Notes: a model not told the origin generated them from the letters alone. DNA of 55,757 nucleotides from Minwuia thermotolerans (GCA_021604565.1 BQJF01000018.1:1-55757); one strand, 5' to 3'. Numbered from the stretch's first letter, positions 30,322 through 40,355 are shown. Made by a program: numbers and translations.

Positions 30322-31070
30322 TCCGGATCGAGCATGAGGGGGCGGTGGCCAGCATCGTCCTCGACCGGGCGGAGAGTCGCAACGCCATGACCGCCGGCAT
30401 GATGGCCGACATCGCCCGTGCCGTTGACGACATTTCCCGTGACGATCAGATCCGCTGCCTTGCCGTGCGCGGGGAGGGCGCACATTTCTGCGCCGGGCGC
30501 GACCTGACCCAGGGCGAGGATCGCAATCTCGGCCCCGCAGTCGAACGCTACGAGGCCTGGACGGACGTCTTCCGCCGCCTCGACCGCCTCACCATCCCCT
30601 CCGTCGCCGTGGTTCAGGGGTATGCGGTGGCCGGTGGTTTCACGCTGGCCATGGGCTGTGATTTCGTGATTGCCGAGCGGTCGGCGCAGTTCGGCGTGCT
30701 GGAAATGCGATCCGGTTTCCCCGCCGCCGTCAACACGCCGCTGCTGGCGCAGCTTGTCGGCTCCCGCCTGGGACTGGAGATGCTGCTGTTCGGGGAGATG
30801 ATCGACGCGGCGCGCCTTTATGAAATGGGCCTGGTGAACCGTCTGGCCCACGGTCCGGAGGAACTGGAGCGGGTGGCGACGCGCTTCATCGCCCGCGCCG
30901 CAGCGCTCAACCCGGAAGGCGTCAAGCTGACCAAGGCCCTGCACCGCGCTGCCCGTTCCATGCCGAGGGACGATGCACTGGCCATGGGAACCCAGTTGAA
31001 CGCCCTGATCGCCACGTCCGGCACCTTCGACGCGGCGGCAGAGAAATTCCGCAAGCGCGAGACTGATTGA
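30318..31070 (+). CDS. Enoyl-CoA hydratase/isomerase family protein
   Basis: A 250-residue crotonase-fold enzyme with a GTG start. The oxyanion-hole segments are GAHFCAGRDL and VVQGYAVAGGFTLAMGCDFVIAE; an acidic residue in FGVLEMRSGFP may serve in catalysis. The exact reaction (hydration, isomerisation or hydrolysis of acyl-CoA) cannot be told. Translational coupling to the YciA-type thioesterase suggests acyl-CoA turnover. Confidence 0.88.
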   Translation: MIRIEHEGAVASIVLDRAESRNAMTAGMMADIARAVDDISRDDQIRCLAVRGEGAHFCAGRDLTQGEDRNLGPAVERYEAWTDVFRRLDRLTIPSVAVVQGYAVAGGFTLAMGCDFVIAERSAQFGVLEMRSGFPAAVNTPLLAQLVGSRLGLEMLLFGEMIDAARLYEMGLVNRLAHGPEELERVATRFIARAAALNPEGVKLTKALHRAARSMPRDDALAMGTQLNALIATSGTFDAAAEKFRKRETD

Positions 31071-31429
31071 CGTCGGGGAATATGCGGCTACCAACCGGTA
31101 ACGCAGATGTATTACACACCATCGTGCAAAATTCGGGAAGCCGTATCAAATAATGATCGGCAATTCTATCAATGAATTCCGCATGATGAGATCGAGAACC
31201 CTTCAACGACAATAATGCTGTCCTGAATTATTTGTCCGATCTGGTCACTCATGATTGTCGGCGGGGTATGCCTGAACTACAATCACCTGTGAATGGTCTT
31301 GATCAACCTGGCCCGCATGGAGGGCCGCTCTGCACGTATCCGGCCCTGGACAGGAAACCACTGCCACGACCTTGATGGCCTGACCGACAGAACAGCGCTC
31401 CAGCGGACCCCATTGAGGAGGTTCATGGA
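31071..31429. other. AT-richer intergenic region before the CBS gene
   Basis: These 359 bases hold no convincing gene. Positions about 31090-31270 are clearly richer in A and T than the surroundings. The last part carries a strong ribosome site (AGGAGG, 31416-31421) for the CBS gene. A long leader, a small RNA or a transferred remnant could explain the composition; I see no specific motif. Confidence 0.45.
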
Positions 31430-31861
31430 ATGCTTGTTTCAACCCTGCTGCATGCCAAGGGTGGCGATGTTGCCACCGTGCGTCCCGACGCTTCCGTCGA
31501 GAGTGTTGTCGGGCGCCTGAAGACCGAGCGCGTCGGCGCCCTGGTGGTTTCGGACGATGGTCACCGCATCAACGGCATCGTCTCCGAACGCGACGTGGTA
31601 CGCGCCCTTGCCACGCACGGCTGCGACGCGCTGGAGCGCACGGCGGCGGACATCATGACCGGCGACGTGATCACCTGTGGTCAGGCCGACGCCGTGGCCG
31701 ACCTGATGCGGATGATGACCGAACACCGTATCCGGCATCTGCCGGTCGTGGAGGCCAATGTGCTCTGCGGCATCATCTCCATCGGCGACGTCGTCAAGAA
31801 CCGGGTCGACGAGTTGCAGCATGAAGCGGACGCGATGCGCGAATACATCCGTACCGGCTGA
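31430..31861 (+). CDS. Tandem CBS-domain protein
   Basis: A 143-residue protein made almost only of two CBS motifs (DASVESVVGRLKTERVGALVVSDDG and DAVADLMRMMTEHRIRHLPVVE). Such pairs bind adenosine nucleotides and sense energy state. AGGAGG lies 8 bases before the ATG; the nearby ATG at 31425 is too close to it. The partner that would be regulated is not fused and not obvious from neighbours. Confidence 0.9.
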   Translation: MLVSTLLHAKGGDVATVRPDASVESVVGRLKTERVGALVVSDDGHRINGIVSERDVVRALATHGCDALERTAADIMTGDVITCGQADAVADLMRMMTEHRIRHLPVVEANVLCGIISIGDVVKNRVDELQHEADAMREYIRTG

Positions 31862-32010
31862 AGTCGCGGCAGGCCCCGGCGCTGAAAGGCCCGTGAGGAC
31901 CGGACGGTGGGCACAGGTGCCACAGCTTTGCCGCAATGCCACCTTGTGCTCGCCAGACTCGCCCGCCGATAATGAACGCTGACATTCAATGCGGTGCAGG
32001 TGATGGTCTG

Positions 32011-32541
32011 ATGAGAATGCTGGTGAAACTTGCGGCGGCGACAGCCGTGTCGGCGATGGCCCTGACTGGTCCGGCAACGGCCCAGAAGTCGGCGGACCCG
32101 GCGCAGGACGCCGAAGTGATCAAGGTCTATGACGCGGGCACACTGAAGCCTGCCGACATTCGCGCCTGCCTGCGCCAGGACCAGCGGCTGGGCGACCTGG
32201 AGCAGCGCCTGACCGACTACCAGGCCAGCATGACCGGTCACCGCGGTCGTATCACCGCACTGGAGAAGGAACTCGACCGCCGTCGCAAGCAGATCGACGG
32301 CACCGATCCCGCCGCCGTGAAGGAATACAATGCCCGGGTGGAGCGGCACCGGACCATGATCGACACCTACAACGACGAGATGCTGCCGACCCTGGACCGT
32401 CGTCGCGATCAGCTGAACCAGCTGGTCAAGGACTACAATGCCGGCTGCGCCGACAAGAGCTACTTCGAGGAAGACTGGCAGGCAGCCCTTGCCGAACTCG
32501 GCATGAAGGATCCGCGCCCGTCAAGGAGCGGCGGCAAGTAG
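32011..32541 (+). CDS. Exported coiled-coil protein of unknown function
   Basis: A 176-residue protein with a Sec signal (MLVKLAAATAVSAMALTGPATA-QK) and a long charged helical region (LGDLEQRLTDYQASM .. LDRRRDQLNQLVKDYN) that should form a coiled coil. Two cysteines flank the helix (IRACLRQ and NAGCADK) and could form a disulfide in the periplasm. I do not recognise a family. The start at 32011 is chosen for the signal peptide; ATG at 32017 is nearly equivalent. No relation to the CBS gene is evident. Confidence 0.75.
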   Translation: MRMLVKLAAATAVSAMALTGPATAQKSADPAQDAEVIKVYDAGTLKPADIRACLRQDQRLGDLEQRLTDYQASMTGHRGRITALEKELDRRRKQIDGTDPAAVKEYNARVERHRTMIDTYNDEMLPTLDRRRDQLNQLVKDYNAGCADKSYFEEDWQAALAELGMKDPRPSRSGGK

Positions 32542-32586
32542 CACAAACCGGCTCCGGATGAACCGAGCCTCTGCCCGGAACTTTCC

Positions 32587-33735
32587 TCAGATGAAGGTGG
32601 CGTCGGTCGGCAGGCCGAAAAGCACCCGGCCGGTCAGTTCATATGTCGAGCCATTGACCATCATGTGCTGCGTCATGGTGTGGGCATCCCGGAACCGGCG
32701 TTGCAGGGGCGACGACAGGAAGACCGAGTCGCCACCGGCAATATCGTACATGGATCGTGCCACATCGGCGGAGGTCCGTGTCGCGTGGGTCGCGGCCAGC
32801 CGCAGTCCGGCGCGGATTTCAGTGCCGAGGTCATTGCCCGCCTCCGCCTCCGCCCACGCCTTTCCGACCACATCCTCGACGAAGGCCAGCGCGCCGCCGA
32901 GGCTTGCTGTGGCGCGCGCCAGATCGGCCTGCGCCATGCCGCGTTCAGCCAGCGTGCGCCGTCCACCGGTCGGTTTCTTCGTCGCGGCCAGCGCCACCAG
33001 GTCATCCACGGCTGCCGCCGCATTGCCCAGCGCCACCGAGGCGATGCCAAGCGCAAGCAGACCGAAGGTGGGAAAGCGATAGAGCGGTCCATCCGCCGTC
33101 GCCGTATCGTGCATCAGCGATACCGAATGGCTTGCGGGGACGAACAGGTCCGTCACCTGCATGTCGCCCGACCCGGTCCCCGCCAGCCCACTGGCGTGCC
33201 AGGTGTCGAGCAGCTCCGCCTCCGCCGCCGGAAAGATCACCATACGCGAATCCGGCATGCCGTTCTCCAGCAGCTTCGGCTTTCCGTCTGCCATGATCAC
33301 GGCGCCACCTGCCAGCCAGGTACAGTTGGCCGAGCCGGAGGCCCAGGCCCAGCGCCCGTTGACGCGGTAGCCATCGCCCTCCACGACCGCCCGGCCCATC
33401 GGTGCAAAGACACCACCGAAGACGCTGTCCCGCGCGCCATAGATGCTCTGCGCCACCGAAGGCTCCAGGAAACCTGCCTTGTAGGCGGAGGTAGCGGCGA
33501 TCATCGTGCACCAGCCTGCGGCGGCATCCGCGGCCCCGACCCGGCGCATCATCGACAGCGCCGTGGCTGCGTCGCATTCCAGGCCACCGATGGCACGGGG
33601 CACCATCATGTGGAACAGGCCCGCGCGGGCCATCTTCGCCGCCAGGTCGGCGGGCAGTCGCCGCGCCTTTTCGGTTTCCGGAGCCCGTTCGGCAATCTCC
33701 GGCAGCAGTGCCGCGACATCGGTTTGCAGGGTCAT
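32587..33735 (-). CDS. Acyl-CoA dehydrogenase-fold protein, DszC/HsaA-like
   Basis: A 382-residue flavoprotein of the acyl-CoA dehydrogenase superfamily. The central strand region (YGARDSVFGGVFAPMGRAVVEGDGYRVNGRWAWASGSANCTWLAGG) fits the group that includes FMN-dependent hydroxylases such as HsaA and DszC, rather than classical fatty-acid dehydrogenases. The catalytic Glu of true dehydrogenases is not evident. It is last in an operon glpK-oxidoreductase-this gene, joined by 4-base overlaps. The substrate is unknown. Confidence 0.78.
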   Translation of the reverse strand: MTLQTDVAALLPEIAERAPETEKARRLPADLAAKMARAGLFHMMVPRAIGGLECDAATALSMMRRVGAADAAAGWCTMIAATSAYKAGFLEPSVAQSIYGARDSVFGGVFAPMGRAVVEGDGYRVNGRWAWASGSANCTWLAGGAVIMADGKPKLLENGMPDSRMVIFPAAEAELLDTWHASGLAGTGSGDMQVTDLFVPASHSVSLMHDTATADGPLYRFPTFGLLALGIASVALGNAAAAVDDLVALAATKKPTGGRRTLAERGMAQADLARATASLGGALAFVEDVVGKAWAEAEAGNDLGTEIRAGLRLAATHATRTSADVARSMYDIAGGDSVFLSSPLQRRFRDAHTMTQHMMVNGSTYELTGRVLFGLPTDATFI

Positions 33736-34781
33736 GACGCGTCCTTCGGAAAATCATCAGGATCAGGGGCAAGTCGGACCAGCCGCCGCCCGGTATTCTC
33801 CCCACGGAACAGACCGGCAAAGGCATCCGGTGTCGCCTCCAGCCCGCCGGGCAGCACTTCCCATCGGCCCACCAGTTCACCACTTACCATGTGATCCGCC
33901 ATGGCTGCCTCCGCCGCGCCCCAGTTCGGCAGGTCGTCGAAGACCACCAGTCCCTGCATCATCAGCCGATGGGTGATGAAGGCGCGGGTATTGCGAATGC
34001 CCTCCACAGCCGATTCGTCGCTGTTGTAGGCATCCACCTGCCCGGACACGACGATGCGCCCGTTCTGCCGCATCAGTGGAATGACCTGGTCGATCATCGC
34101 GTTGCCGACATTGTCGAACAGGACGTCGATACCCTTCGGCGCGGCGGCGGCAATGGCGGCAGGCAGATCAGCGGTCGCCTTGTAGTCGATAGCCGCATCG
34201 AAATGCGCCACTTCGGTCATCCAGTCACACTTGGCCTGTCCACCGGCGACCCCGATCACGGTGCAGCCATGAATACGCGCCAACTGCCCGGCAGCGGAAC
34301 CGACCGCCCCTGCCGCAGAGGTCACTACCACGGTCTCCCCCGCCTTCAGGCTGGCGACCCGGTGCAGGCCGAACCACGCGGTCATGCCGGAAACGCCCAG
34401 CACACCAAGCCAGGCCGCCAGCGGCAGGCGGCGGTCGGTGATGCGTCGCACGAAGCCGCGCGGATCGCCGATGACATGCTCCGCCCAGCCGTCAGCGAGC
34501 GAGACGATCTCGCCTGGTGCGAAGTCCGGGTGCCGGCTCTCGATGATCTCCCCAATCGAGAATGCACCGACGGTGGCCCCGAGTTTCAGCGGCGGGATAT
34601 AGCTGGGCTTGCCCGACAGGCGGGCACGGGTGCCGGGATCGACCGAGATCAGGATGTTGCGCACCAGGAACTGCCCCTCGCGCGGTTCCGGCATCGGCGC
34701 GTCCTCGATGCGGAAATCCTCTGCCACGGGCGGCCCATCGCAGAACCGGGCCAGCACGATGCGGCGGGTCATGGCGCTCAT
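33732..34781 (-). CDS. NADP-dependent oxidoreductase, medium-chain, PTGR/CurA type
   Basis: A 349-residue protein of the zinc-free medium-chain reductase family. The N-terminal [26 protein letters not shown] and [16 protein letters not shown], plus the nucleotide-binding segment [22 protein letters not shown], match curcumin reductase/prostaglandin reductase-like enzymes that reduce alpha,beta-unsaturated carbonyls. The start at 34781 overlaps the glpK stop by 4 bases (ATGA), and its stop overlaps the next gene by 4. It likely detoxifies reactive aldehydes or enones. Confidence 0.9.
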   Translation of the reverse strand: MSAMTRRIVLARFCDGPPVAEDFRIEDAPMPEPREGQFLVRNILISVDPGTRARLSGKPSYIPPLKLGATVGAFSIGEIIESRHPDFAPGEIVSLADGWAEHVIGDPRGFVRRITDRRLPLAAWLGVLGVSGMTAWFGLHRVASLKAGETVVVTSAAGAVGSAAGQLARIHGCTVIGVAGGQAKCDWMTEVAHFDAAIDYKATADLPAAIAAAAPKGIDVLFDNVGNAMIDQVIPLMRQNGRIVVSGQVDAYNSDESAVEGIRNTRAFITHRLMMQGLVVFDDLPNWGAAEAAMADHMVSGELVGRWEVLPGGLEATPDAFAGLFRGENTGRRLVRLAPDPDDFPKDAS

Positions 34782-36280
34782 GTTGCAGGCCCCGTCAGGG
34801 TACGGCGCACCGCATCCTGCCAACCGCGATAGCGGGCATCGCGCGCCGCCGCCGCCTGTTTCGGCGCAAAGCGGCGATCCAGTTTCCAGGTCTCGGCGAA
34901 CCGGTCCGGCTCCGGATAGAAACCGGCGTCCAGTCCGGCGAGATAGGCCGCACCCAGTGCTGTGGTCTCCAGCACCGTCGGGCGGTCCACCTCCACCCCC
35001 AGCGTGTCGGCCAGGCACTGCATGGTCCAGTCGGAGGCCACCATGCCGCCATCGACGCGCAGCACCGTGTCCGCCTCCCCGCCTGCCGGCCAGTCCTTGC
35101 GCATCGCCTCCAGCAGGTCACGGGTCTGGTAGCAGACCGATTCCAGCGCCGCCCGCGCGAACTCCGCCGGGCCGGTATTGCGGGTCATGCCATAGAGGGC
35201 ACCGCGCGCGTCCGCATCCCAGTGCGGCGCGCCAAGGCCGGTAAAGGCGGGCACAAGATAGACGGCCTGCGCCGGGTCCGCCTTCTCCGCCAGCACGCCG
35301 CTCTCCGACGCCTTGCCGATGATGCCCAGACCGTCGCGCAGCCACTGCACCGCCGCCCCGGCCACGAAGATCGAGCCCTCCAGGGCGTAGGTCCGTTGTC
35401 CCCCAAGCTGATAGGCCACCGTGGTCAGCAGACGGTTCTGCGAAGCAACCGGCGCATCACCGGTATTGAGCAGCGCGAAGCAGCCGGTGCCGTAAGTCGA
35501 TTTCATCATGCCGGGCTGAAAGCATCCCTGCCCCACCGTCGCGGCCTGCTGGTCCCCCGCGATACCGCGTACGGGAATGGCGCGCCCGAATAGTTCCGGA
35601 TCGGTCTCCCCGAACAGTCCCGACGAATCCTTTACATCGGGCAGCATCGCGGCCGGCACCCGGATCAGGTCAAGCAGTTCGCGGGCAAAGGCCCCTTCGT
35701 GAATGTCGTAGAGCAGGGTGCGGGAGGCATTGGTGGCATCCGTCGCATGTATCCGCCCGCCGGTCAGACGCCAGAGGAGGAAGCTGTCCACCGTGCCGAA
35801 AGCCAGTTCTCCGGCCTCCGCCCGCTGCCGCGCGCCCTCCACGTGATCCAGTATCCAGGCCACCTTGGTGCCGGAGAAATAGGGGTCGAGCAGCAGGCCG
35901 GTGCGGGCCGCAACCGTCGCCTCATGCCCCGCCGCCTTCAGTTCCGCGCAACGGTCCGCCGTGCGTCGGTCCTGCCAGACAATGGCATTGTGGATCGCCT
36001 TCCCCGTCGCCCGGTCCCAGACGACAGTGGTCTCCCGCTGGTTGGTAATGCCGATCGCGGCAACATCCGCCGCCTCCGCCCCCGCCTGTTTCAAGGCCTT
36101 GCGACAGGTCTCCAGCGTGGTGGACCAGAGATCCTCCGCCTCATGCTCGACCCAGCCGGAAGCAGGAAAATGCTGCGGGAACTCGGACTGCGCCAGCGCG
36201 ACAACGCTCATGTCCCGGTCGAACAGGATGGCACGACTGGACGTCGTCCCCTGATCGATCGCCAGAATGTACTGCCCCAT
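34778..36280 (-). CDS. glpK: Glycerol kinase
   Basis: A 500-residue FGGY-family kinase converting glycerol to glycerol 3-phosphate. The N-terminal ATP site is [16 protein letters not shown], the substrate region is [10 protein letters not shown], and [23 protein letters not shown] is the glycerol kinase signature. The length is normal. Neither glpF nor glpD accompanies it. Instead it leads a tightly overlapped operon with an NADP-dependent oxidoreductase and an acyl-CoA dehydrogenase-like protein, an unusual combination. Confidence 0.96.
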   Translation of the reverse strand: MGQYILAIDQGTTSSRAILFDRDMSVVALAQSEFPQHFPASGWVEHEAEDLWSTTLETCRKALKQAGAEAADVAAIGITNQRETTVVWDRATGKAIHNAIVWQDRRTADRCAELKAAGHEATVAARTGLLLDPYFSGTKVAWILDHVEGARQRAEAGELAFGTVDSFLLWRLTGGRIHATDATNASRTLLYDIHEGAFARELLDLIRVPAAMLPDVKDSSGLFGETDPELFGRAIPVRGIAGDQQAATVGQGCFQPGMMKSTYGTGCFALLNTGDAPVASQNRLLTTVAYQLGGQRTYALEGSIFVAGAAVQWLRDGLGIIGKASESGVLAEKADPAQAVYLVPAFTGLGAPHWDADARGALYGMTRNTGPAEFARAALESVCYQTRDLLEAMRKDWPAGGEADTVLRVDGGMVASDWTMQCLADTLGVEVDRPTVLETTALGAAYLAGLDAGFYPEPDRFAETWKLDRRFAPKQAAAARDARYRGWQDAVRRTLTGPAT

Positions 36281-36361
36281 CCGCTATTCCCCCCAGGCCC
36301 AGAATCGGATCGGCAGAGTTTCCTTCAGATGAGCCATCCGGTCCAGCAGGGCAGCAGGCGT

Positions 36362-39172
36362 TCAGACCAGACTGATGTCAGCCAGAACCGGAACAGCACC
36401 GGAAAGGTCGGCAATGGCGACATAGCCTGCCTGGTCCACATCCGGATCGAAGATCAGATGGGTCCCGTCAAACACCAAGGTCGCGCCCGCGGCGACACCG
36501 ATGGCGTTGGTGCCATCATAGGCACCGACAGTCAGCGCCAGTCCGGGAGTGCCGAACGCGGCACTGGCGAATTCGAGCAGATCGACACCGGTTCCGAAGT
36601 CACTGATGACATCCACAGCCGCGCCGACGTTCGCGATCGTGTCGTTCACCGCGACCTCGGCCCCGTCGGTCAGCGCCTGGAAGACGAACCGGTCGCTGCC
36701 CGCGCCCCCACTCATGGTATCGACACCCGCACCGCCGATCAGGCTGTCACTGCCCGCCGCACCGCTGAGGTCGTCGTTGTCGGCATTGCCGATCAGCGTG
36801 TCGGCACCGGCCTCGCCCCGCAGGCTGTCATCGCCCGCGCCGCCCTCGACGCTGTCATTGCCATCGCCGGTGAAGGCGAGGTCCGCGCCATCTCCGCCGA
36901 ACAGGTTGTCAGCCACGTCGATTCCCGCCGGGGTATCGAAGCGGTCATCCCCCGCACCCAGGTTGAACGTCATGTCGATGGAGCCACCGCCGACCGTGTC
37001 GCCGAAATCCGAGCCGATAAAGGCCTCGATACTGGCGAAGCTGTCACCGTCCGCATCGCCGGCCAGTCCGCCAGCCGCCGTGTTGCTGAAATCGCCCGCG
37101 ATGCCCGGTCCGTCGGTGTCGGCAAAGGCAAAGGCGACAGCCTCACCCGCCTCGGCAAACGATGCGGTATCGACACCCGCGCCGCCCTGCAACTGGTCCG
37201 ACGCGGCACCACCTTCCAGCACGTCATCACCGGAACCGCCGGTCAACTGATCGGCGCCGACACCACCGCTTATCGTATCGTTGCCGCCATTGCCGGAGAG
37301 CTCGTCCGCACCAACGCCACCAATCAGACTGTCGGCACCGCCACCGCCGGCCAGTGTATCGACGCCACCGGCACCGACCAGGGTGTCGCTTCCGCTCTCG
37401 CCGCGCAGCTCGTTGGCATTGCCGTCACCGGTCAGCGAATCATCCTCTGCCGAACCGAAGGCATTCTCGATACCGGTGAACGTGTCCCCGTCGGCATCAC
37501 CATTGGTGCCCGTACCTGCGGCCAGATCGACACTGACGCCGACGTCCGAACCCTGAAAGCTCACCGCATCGGTGCCCGATCCGCCGTCCAGCGCATCCGC
37601 ACCCTCGCCGCCGCGCAGGGTGTCGTCACCTGCCCCGCCCGAGAGTTCATTGTCCTCGTCATTGCCGTTCAGATTGTCGTCCCCGGAACCACCAATGACG
37701 TTCTCGATGGAACTCAGGTCATCGGTGCCGATTTCCGCGCCCGTCGCACGCCTTGCGTCCAGATCGACATCGACCGACTGGGTGGCGCTGTCGAAGCGCA
37801 CCTCGTCCGTGCCGTCACCACCATCCAGCGTATCGTCACCGCCGCCGGTGCCACCGACCAGCGTGTCATCGCCGTCCCGACCGGCCAGGCGATTGTCGCC
37901 ATTGTCACCGGTGATGCTGTCATCGAAATCGGAACCGAGCACGTTCTCGATACCGGTCAGCGCATCCGTGTCGGCATTGAGATCAACCGCAACCCCGGTC
38001 AGCAGGCTGACCGTGACGCCCACCGCATTGTCCTCGAACGAAACGCTGTCGTTGCCGAGACCGCCGGTAACATCGTCGCCACCGGCACCCGGCACCAGCA
38101 TGTCATCGCCATCGCCGCCATCCAGCGTGTCGTCACCGTCGCGGCCGTCCAGACGGTTGCCGCCGTCGCTGCCGGTCAGGGTATCGTCGAAGTCACTGCC
38201 AATGACATTCTCCACGCCCTGCAGGGTATCCGAGGCGGCATCGCCGCCACTGGTCGCACCGGTCGCGAGATCGACCGAGACAGCGGAGCCCGACGCCCCA
38301 TAGTCAGCGACATCAATGCCGGGACCCCCCTCCAGACGGTCGGCACCGGGACCACCGATCAGGACATCGTCACCGTCTCCACCCTGCAGCAGGTCCTGGC
38401 CCGCACCACCGTCCAGCGTGTCGTTGCCCTGGCCTGCCGCGATCGTGTCCTTGCCGATTCCGCCAGAAAAGCTCTCCCCGCCGTTGCCACCATTGAACAG
38501 CTCGTCGTCATCATCCTGGGGGAAGGGGTCGTCGTCGTCGCCCGGACCATCGCTCTCATCCACGTCATCGAGATCATCGTCGCGGTCACGGAGTGATCTC
38601 AGGCGCCGCGAAAAGGACCTTCCGCCATCAAGCAACGACAGCAACCTGTCGAGCGTGTCATCGTCCGCATCCGCCAGGCGCCGGTCCCCCGGTGGCCGGC
38701 CCAGGCTGTCCAGGTCGGCGTCCTCGGCGTCCGCCGCATCCTCGCCCGCTTCCAGCTCTCCGCCAGGCTCATCTGCCTCGTCATCATCGCCGTCATCGAG
38801 CGCTATGCCCCTGCTTCCCTCGGCGTCCGTCGATTCATCTTCCTCGGGAGCTGTCGTTTCAGCGAGGTCGTTGATATCCGGCACCTGGCCGCCGCGGTCA
38901 TCAGTCCTTCTGTCCGGCGTGATCCTGAACAGCTTCTGCAGGTCACCGGGATCGCCAAAGCCCGACTGCTGCTGAAACGCCAGCAGGGCTGCGAACCGTT
39001 CGGCAATGCTGGCGGTCGGCTGCACCTGGGGGGCCAGAGGCGCCGCGCCCGTCGTCACGCTTGTGCCGTCAAAGGGCCGCTCGAGCAGCACGGTACCCTG
39101 TGCGCCGGTCACTGCGACCTTGCCGACACGGCCATCTTCCTCCGGCAGGAGGACAACTTCTGTATCAGCCAT
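36362..39172 (-). CDS. Second large secreted RTX protein
   Basis: A 936-residue protein. It has no Sec signal. The N-terminal 100 residues (MADTEVVLLPEEDGRVGKVA .. FAALLAFQQQSGFGDPGDLQ) are a short domain, then a long Asp/Glu-rich linker (about 95-235), then GGxGxDxxx calcium-binding repeats from about 240 to 830, and a C-terminal domain (DTIANVGAAVDVISDFGTG .. ADISLV) like type I secretion targets. The start at 39172 has AGGAA 9 bases before it; an in-frame GTG at 39181 is too close to the site. The same plan as the larger RTX protein at 14.3 kb suggests a shared export route; no type I exporter is in the window. An adhesin or matrix role is likely. Confidence 0.87.
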   Translation of the reverse strand: MADTEVVLLPEEDGRVGKVAVTGAQGTVLLERPFDGTSVTTGAAPLAPQVQPTASIAERFAALLAFQQQSGFGDPGDLQKLFRITPDRRTDDRGGQVPDINDLAETTAPEEDESTDAEGSRGIALDDGDDDEADEPGGELEAGEDAADAEDADLDSLGRPPGDRRLADADDDTLDRLLSLLDGGRSFSRRLRSLRDRDDDLDDVDESDGPGDDDDPFPQDDDDELFNGGNGGESFSGGIGKDTIAAGQGNDTLDGGAGQDLLQGGDGDDVLIGGPGADRLEGGPGIDVADYGASGSAVSVDLATGATSGGDAASDTLQGVENVIGSDFDDTLTGSDGGNRLDGRDGDDTLDGGDGDDMLVPGAGGDDVTGGLGNDSVSFEDNAVGVTVSLLTGVAVDLNADTDALTGIENVLGSDFDDSITGDNGDNRLAGRDGDDTLVGGTGGGDDTLDGGDGTDEVRFDSATQSVDVDLDARRATGAEIGTDDLSSIENVIGGSGDDNLNGNDEDNELSGGAGDDTLRGGEGADALDGGSGTDAVSFQGSDVGVSVDLAAGTGTNGDADGDTFTGIENAFGSAEDDSLTGDGNANELRGESGSDTLVGAGGVDTLAGGGGADSLIGGVGADELSGNGGNDTISGGVGADQLTGGSGDDVLEGGAASDQLQGGAGVDTASFAEAGEAVAFAFADTDGPGIAGDFSNTAAGGLAGDADGDSFASIEAFIGSDFGDTVGGGSIDMTFNLGAGDDRFDTPAGIDVADNLFGGDGADLAFTGDGNDSVEGGAGDDSLRGEAGADTLIGNADNDDLSGAAGSDSLIGGAGVDTMSGGAGSDRFVFQALTDGAEVAVNDTIANVGAAVDVISDFGTGVDLLEFASAAFGTPGLALTVGAYDGTNAIGVAAGATLVFDGTHLIFDPDVDQAGYVAIADLSGAVPVLADISLV
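36680..38450 (-). repeat. RTX nonapeptide repeat region of the second RTX protein
   Basis: Repeated GGAGNDTLDGG-type blocks alternate with a recurring VSVDLATGT..GDADGDTLTGIENVIGSDFDD-like spacer. This spacer is found at least five times in this protein and only about once in the larger RTX protein, so the two repeat regions diverged in organisation. Confidence 0.8.
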
Positions 39173-39349
39173 GGAAATCACTTCCTGACAGCAACGTTTC
39201 CCGAACCCGACATTCCGGAAACAGGCATGAGCGACGGCCCCGGCCCGATAGTGCAGGTTTCAATCGCCCAAATGAAGCGGAAACCGCCCCAAACTGCCTC
39301 ACATTCCGTTGCTGACTGCCCGGGATCCGTCAGGACGGCATGATCCGGG

Positions 39350-40327
39350 TCAGGCGACTTCCAGGATCATCTTCCCGATAACGCCCCTGCTAGATATCAC
39401 CTCCAGCGCCGCAACGGCTTCGGTCAGTGGCATCGTCTGGTGCACGGTGGGGTGCAGCTTGCCCTCCGCCGCCAGTTTCAGCATGGCCGTGATCATCCGG
39501 GCGCTGGCCGCCGGGTCGCGGCGGGCATATTCACCCGCACGGACCCCGATCAGCGAACAGCTCTTCAGCAGCGCGTAGTTTGCCGGAACATCGGGAATGG
39601 TGCCGGAGGCAAAGCCGATGACAAGCAGCCGCCCGCCCCAGGCTATGCAGCGCATCGACTGGAACAGCACATCACCACCGACCGGGTCATAGACGACATC
39701 GACACCGCGCCCGTCCGTGATCTCCAGAACCTTGTCGCGAAAGGTCTCCTGGCGGTGGTCGATGACATGCGCCGCCCCCTTGTCCGCCACAGCGGCAGCC
39801 TTTTCGTCACTGCCGACGACGGCGATGACTTCGGCACCCAGTGCCACGCCCAGTTCGACCGCGGCCAGGCCAACACCACCGGCAGCCCCATGCACCAGCA
39901 GGGTCTCGCCTGCCTGCAACCCGCCGCGTTCGACCAGCGCGACCCATGCGGTGCAGTAGGCCGACCAGAAAGCGGCACCCTCCGCGAAATTCCAGGCCTG
40001 CGGCAGCTTGATCGCCCAGGCGGCGGGCAGCGTGGTTTCCTGCGCATACATGCCGTTCTTGGCATGCACGACGACCCGGTCGCCCGGGCTGAACTCCGTC
40101 ACGCCGGAGCCAACCTCCAGCACCTCGCCCGCGCCTTCCATGCCCGGGGTGAAGGGCAGCGGCGGCTTGTGCTGGTACTTGCCCGCGATCATCAGGATAT
40201 CGGGGAAATTGAGACCGGCGGCGCGGATGCGCACCCGGATTTCCTCCGGCCCCGGCGGCACGGAGGGTTTCTCTTCCATCCGCATGATGTCCGGCGTACC
40301 CAGTTCGTTGACGACAAGTGCGCGCAT
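39350..40327 (-). CDS. NADPH:quinone oxidoreductase family protein
   Basis: A 325-residue zinc-free medium-chain reductase. It shows the N-terminal GroES-like fold (MRALVVNELGTPDIMRME, AAGLNFPDILMIAGKYQHKPPLPFTPGMEGAG) and the nucleotide site LLVHGAAGGVGLAAVELG. The family reduces quinones or enoyl compounds with NADPH. It is divergent from ccdA across a region with two perfect palindromes. The physiological substrate is open. Confidence 0.92.
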   Translation of the reverse strand: MRALVVNELGTPDIMRMEEKPSVPPGPEEIRVRIRAAGLNFPDILMIAGKYQHKPPLPFTPGMEGAGEVLEVGSGVTEFSPGDRVVVHAKNGMYAQETTLPAAWAIKLPQAWNFAEGAAFWSAYCTAWVALVERGGLQAGETLLVHGAAGGVGLAAVELGVALGAEVIAVVGSDEKAAAVADKGAAHVIDHRQETFRDKVLEITDGRGVDVVYDPVGGDVLFQSMRCIAWGGRLLVIGFASGTIPDVPANYALLKSCSLIGVRAGEYARRDPAASARMITAMLKLAAEGKLHPTVHQTMPLTEAVAALEVISSRGVIGKMILEVA

Positions 40328-40355
40328 TGCGGTTCCCTCCCCAGGGGGTCGGCAG

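Noticed and set aside
39256-39276. Weak -24/-12-like element before the second RTX gene
   Set aside because: GG and GC are spaced correctly, but the -12 half reads CCGC rather than TTGC; not good enough to call.
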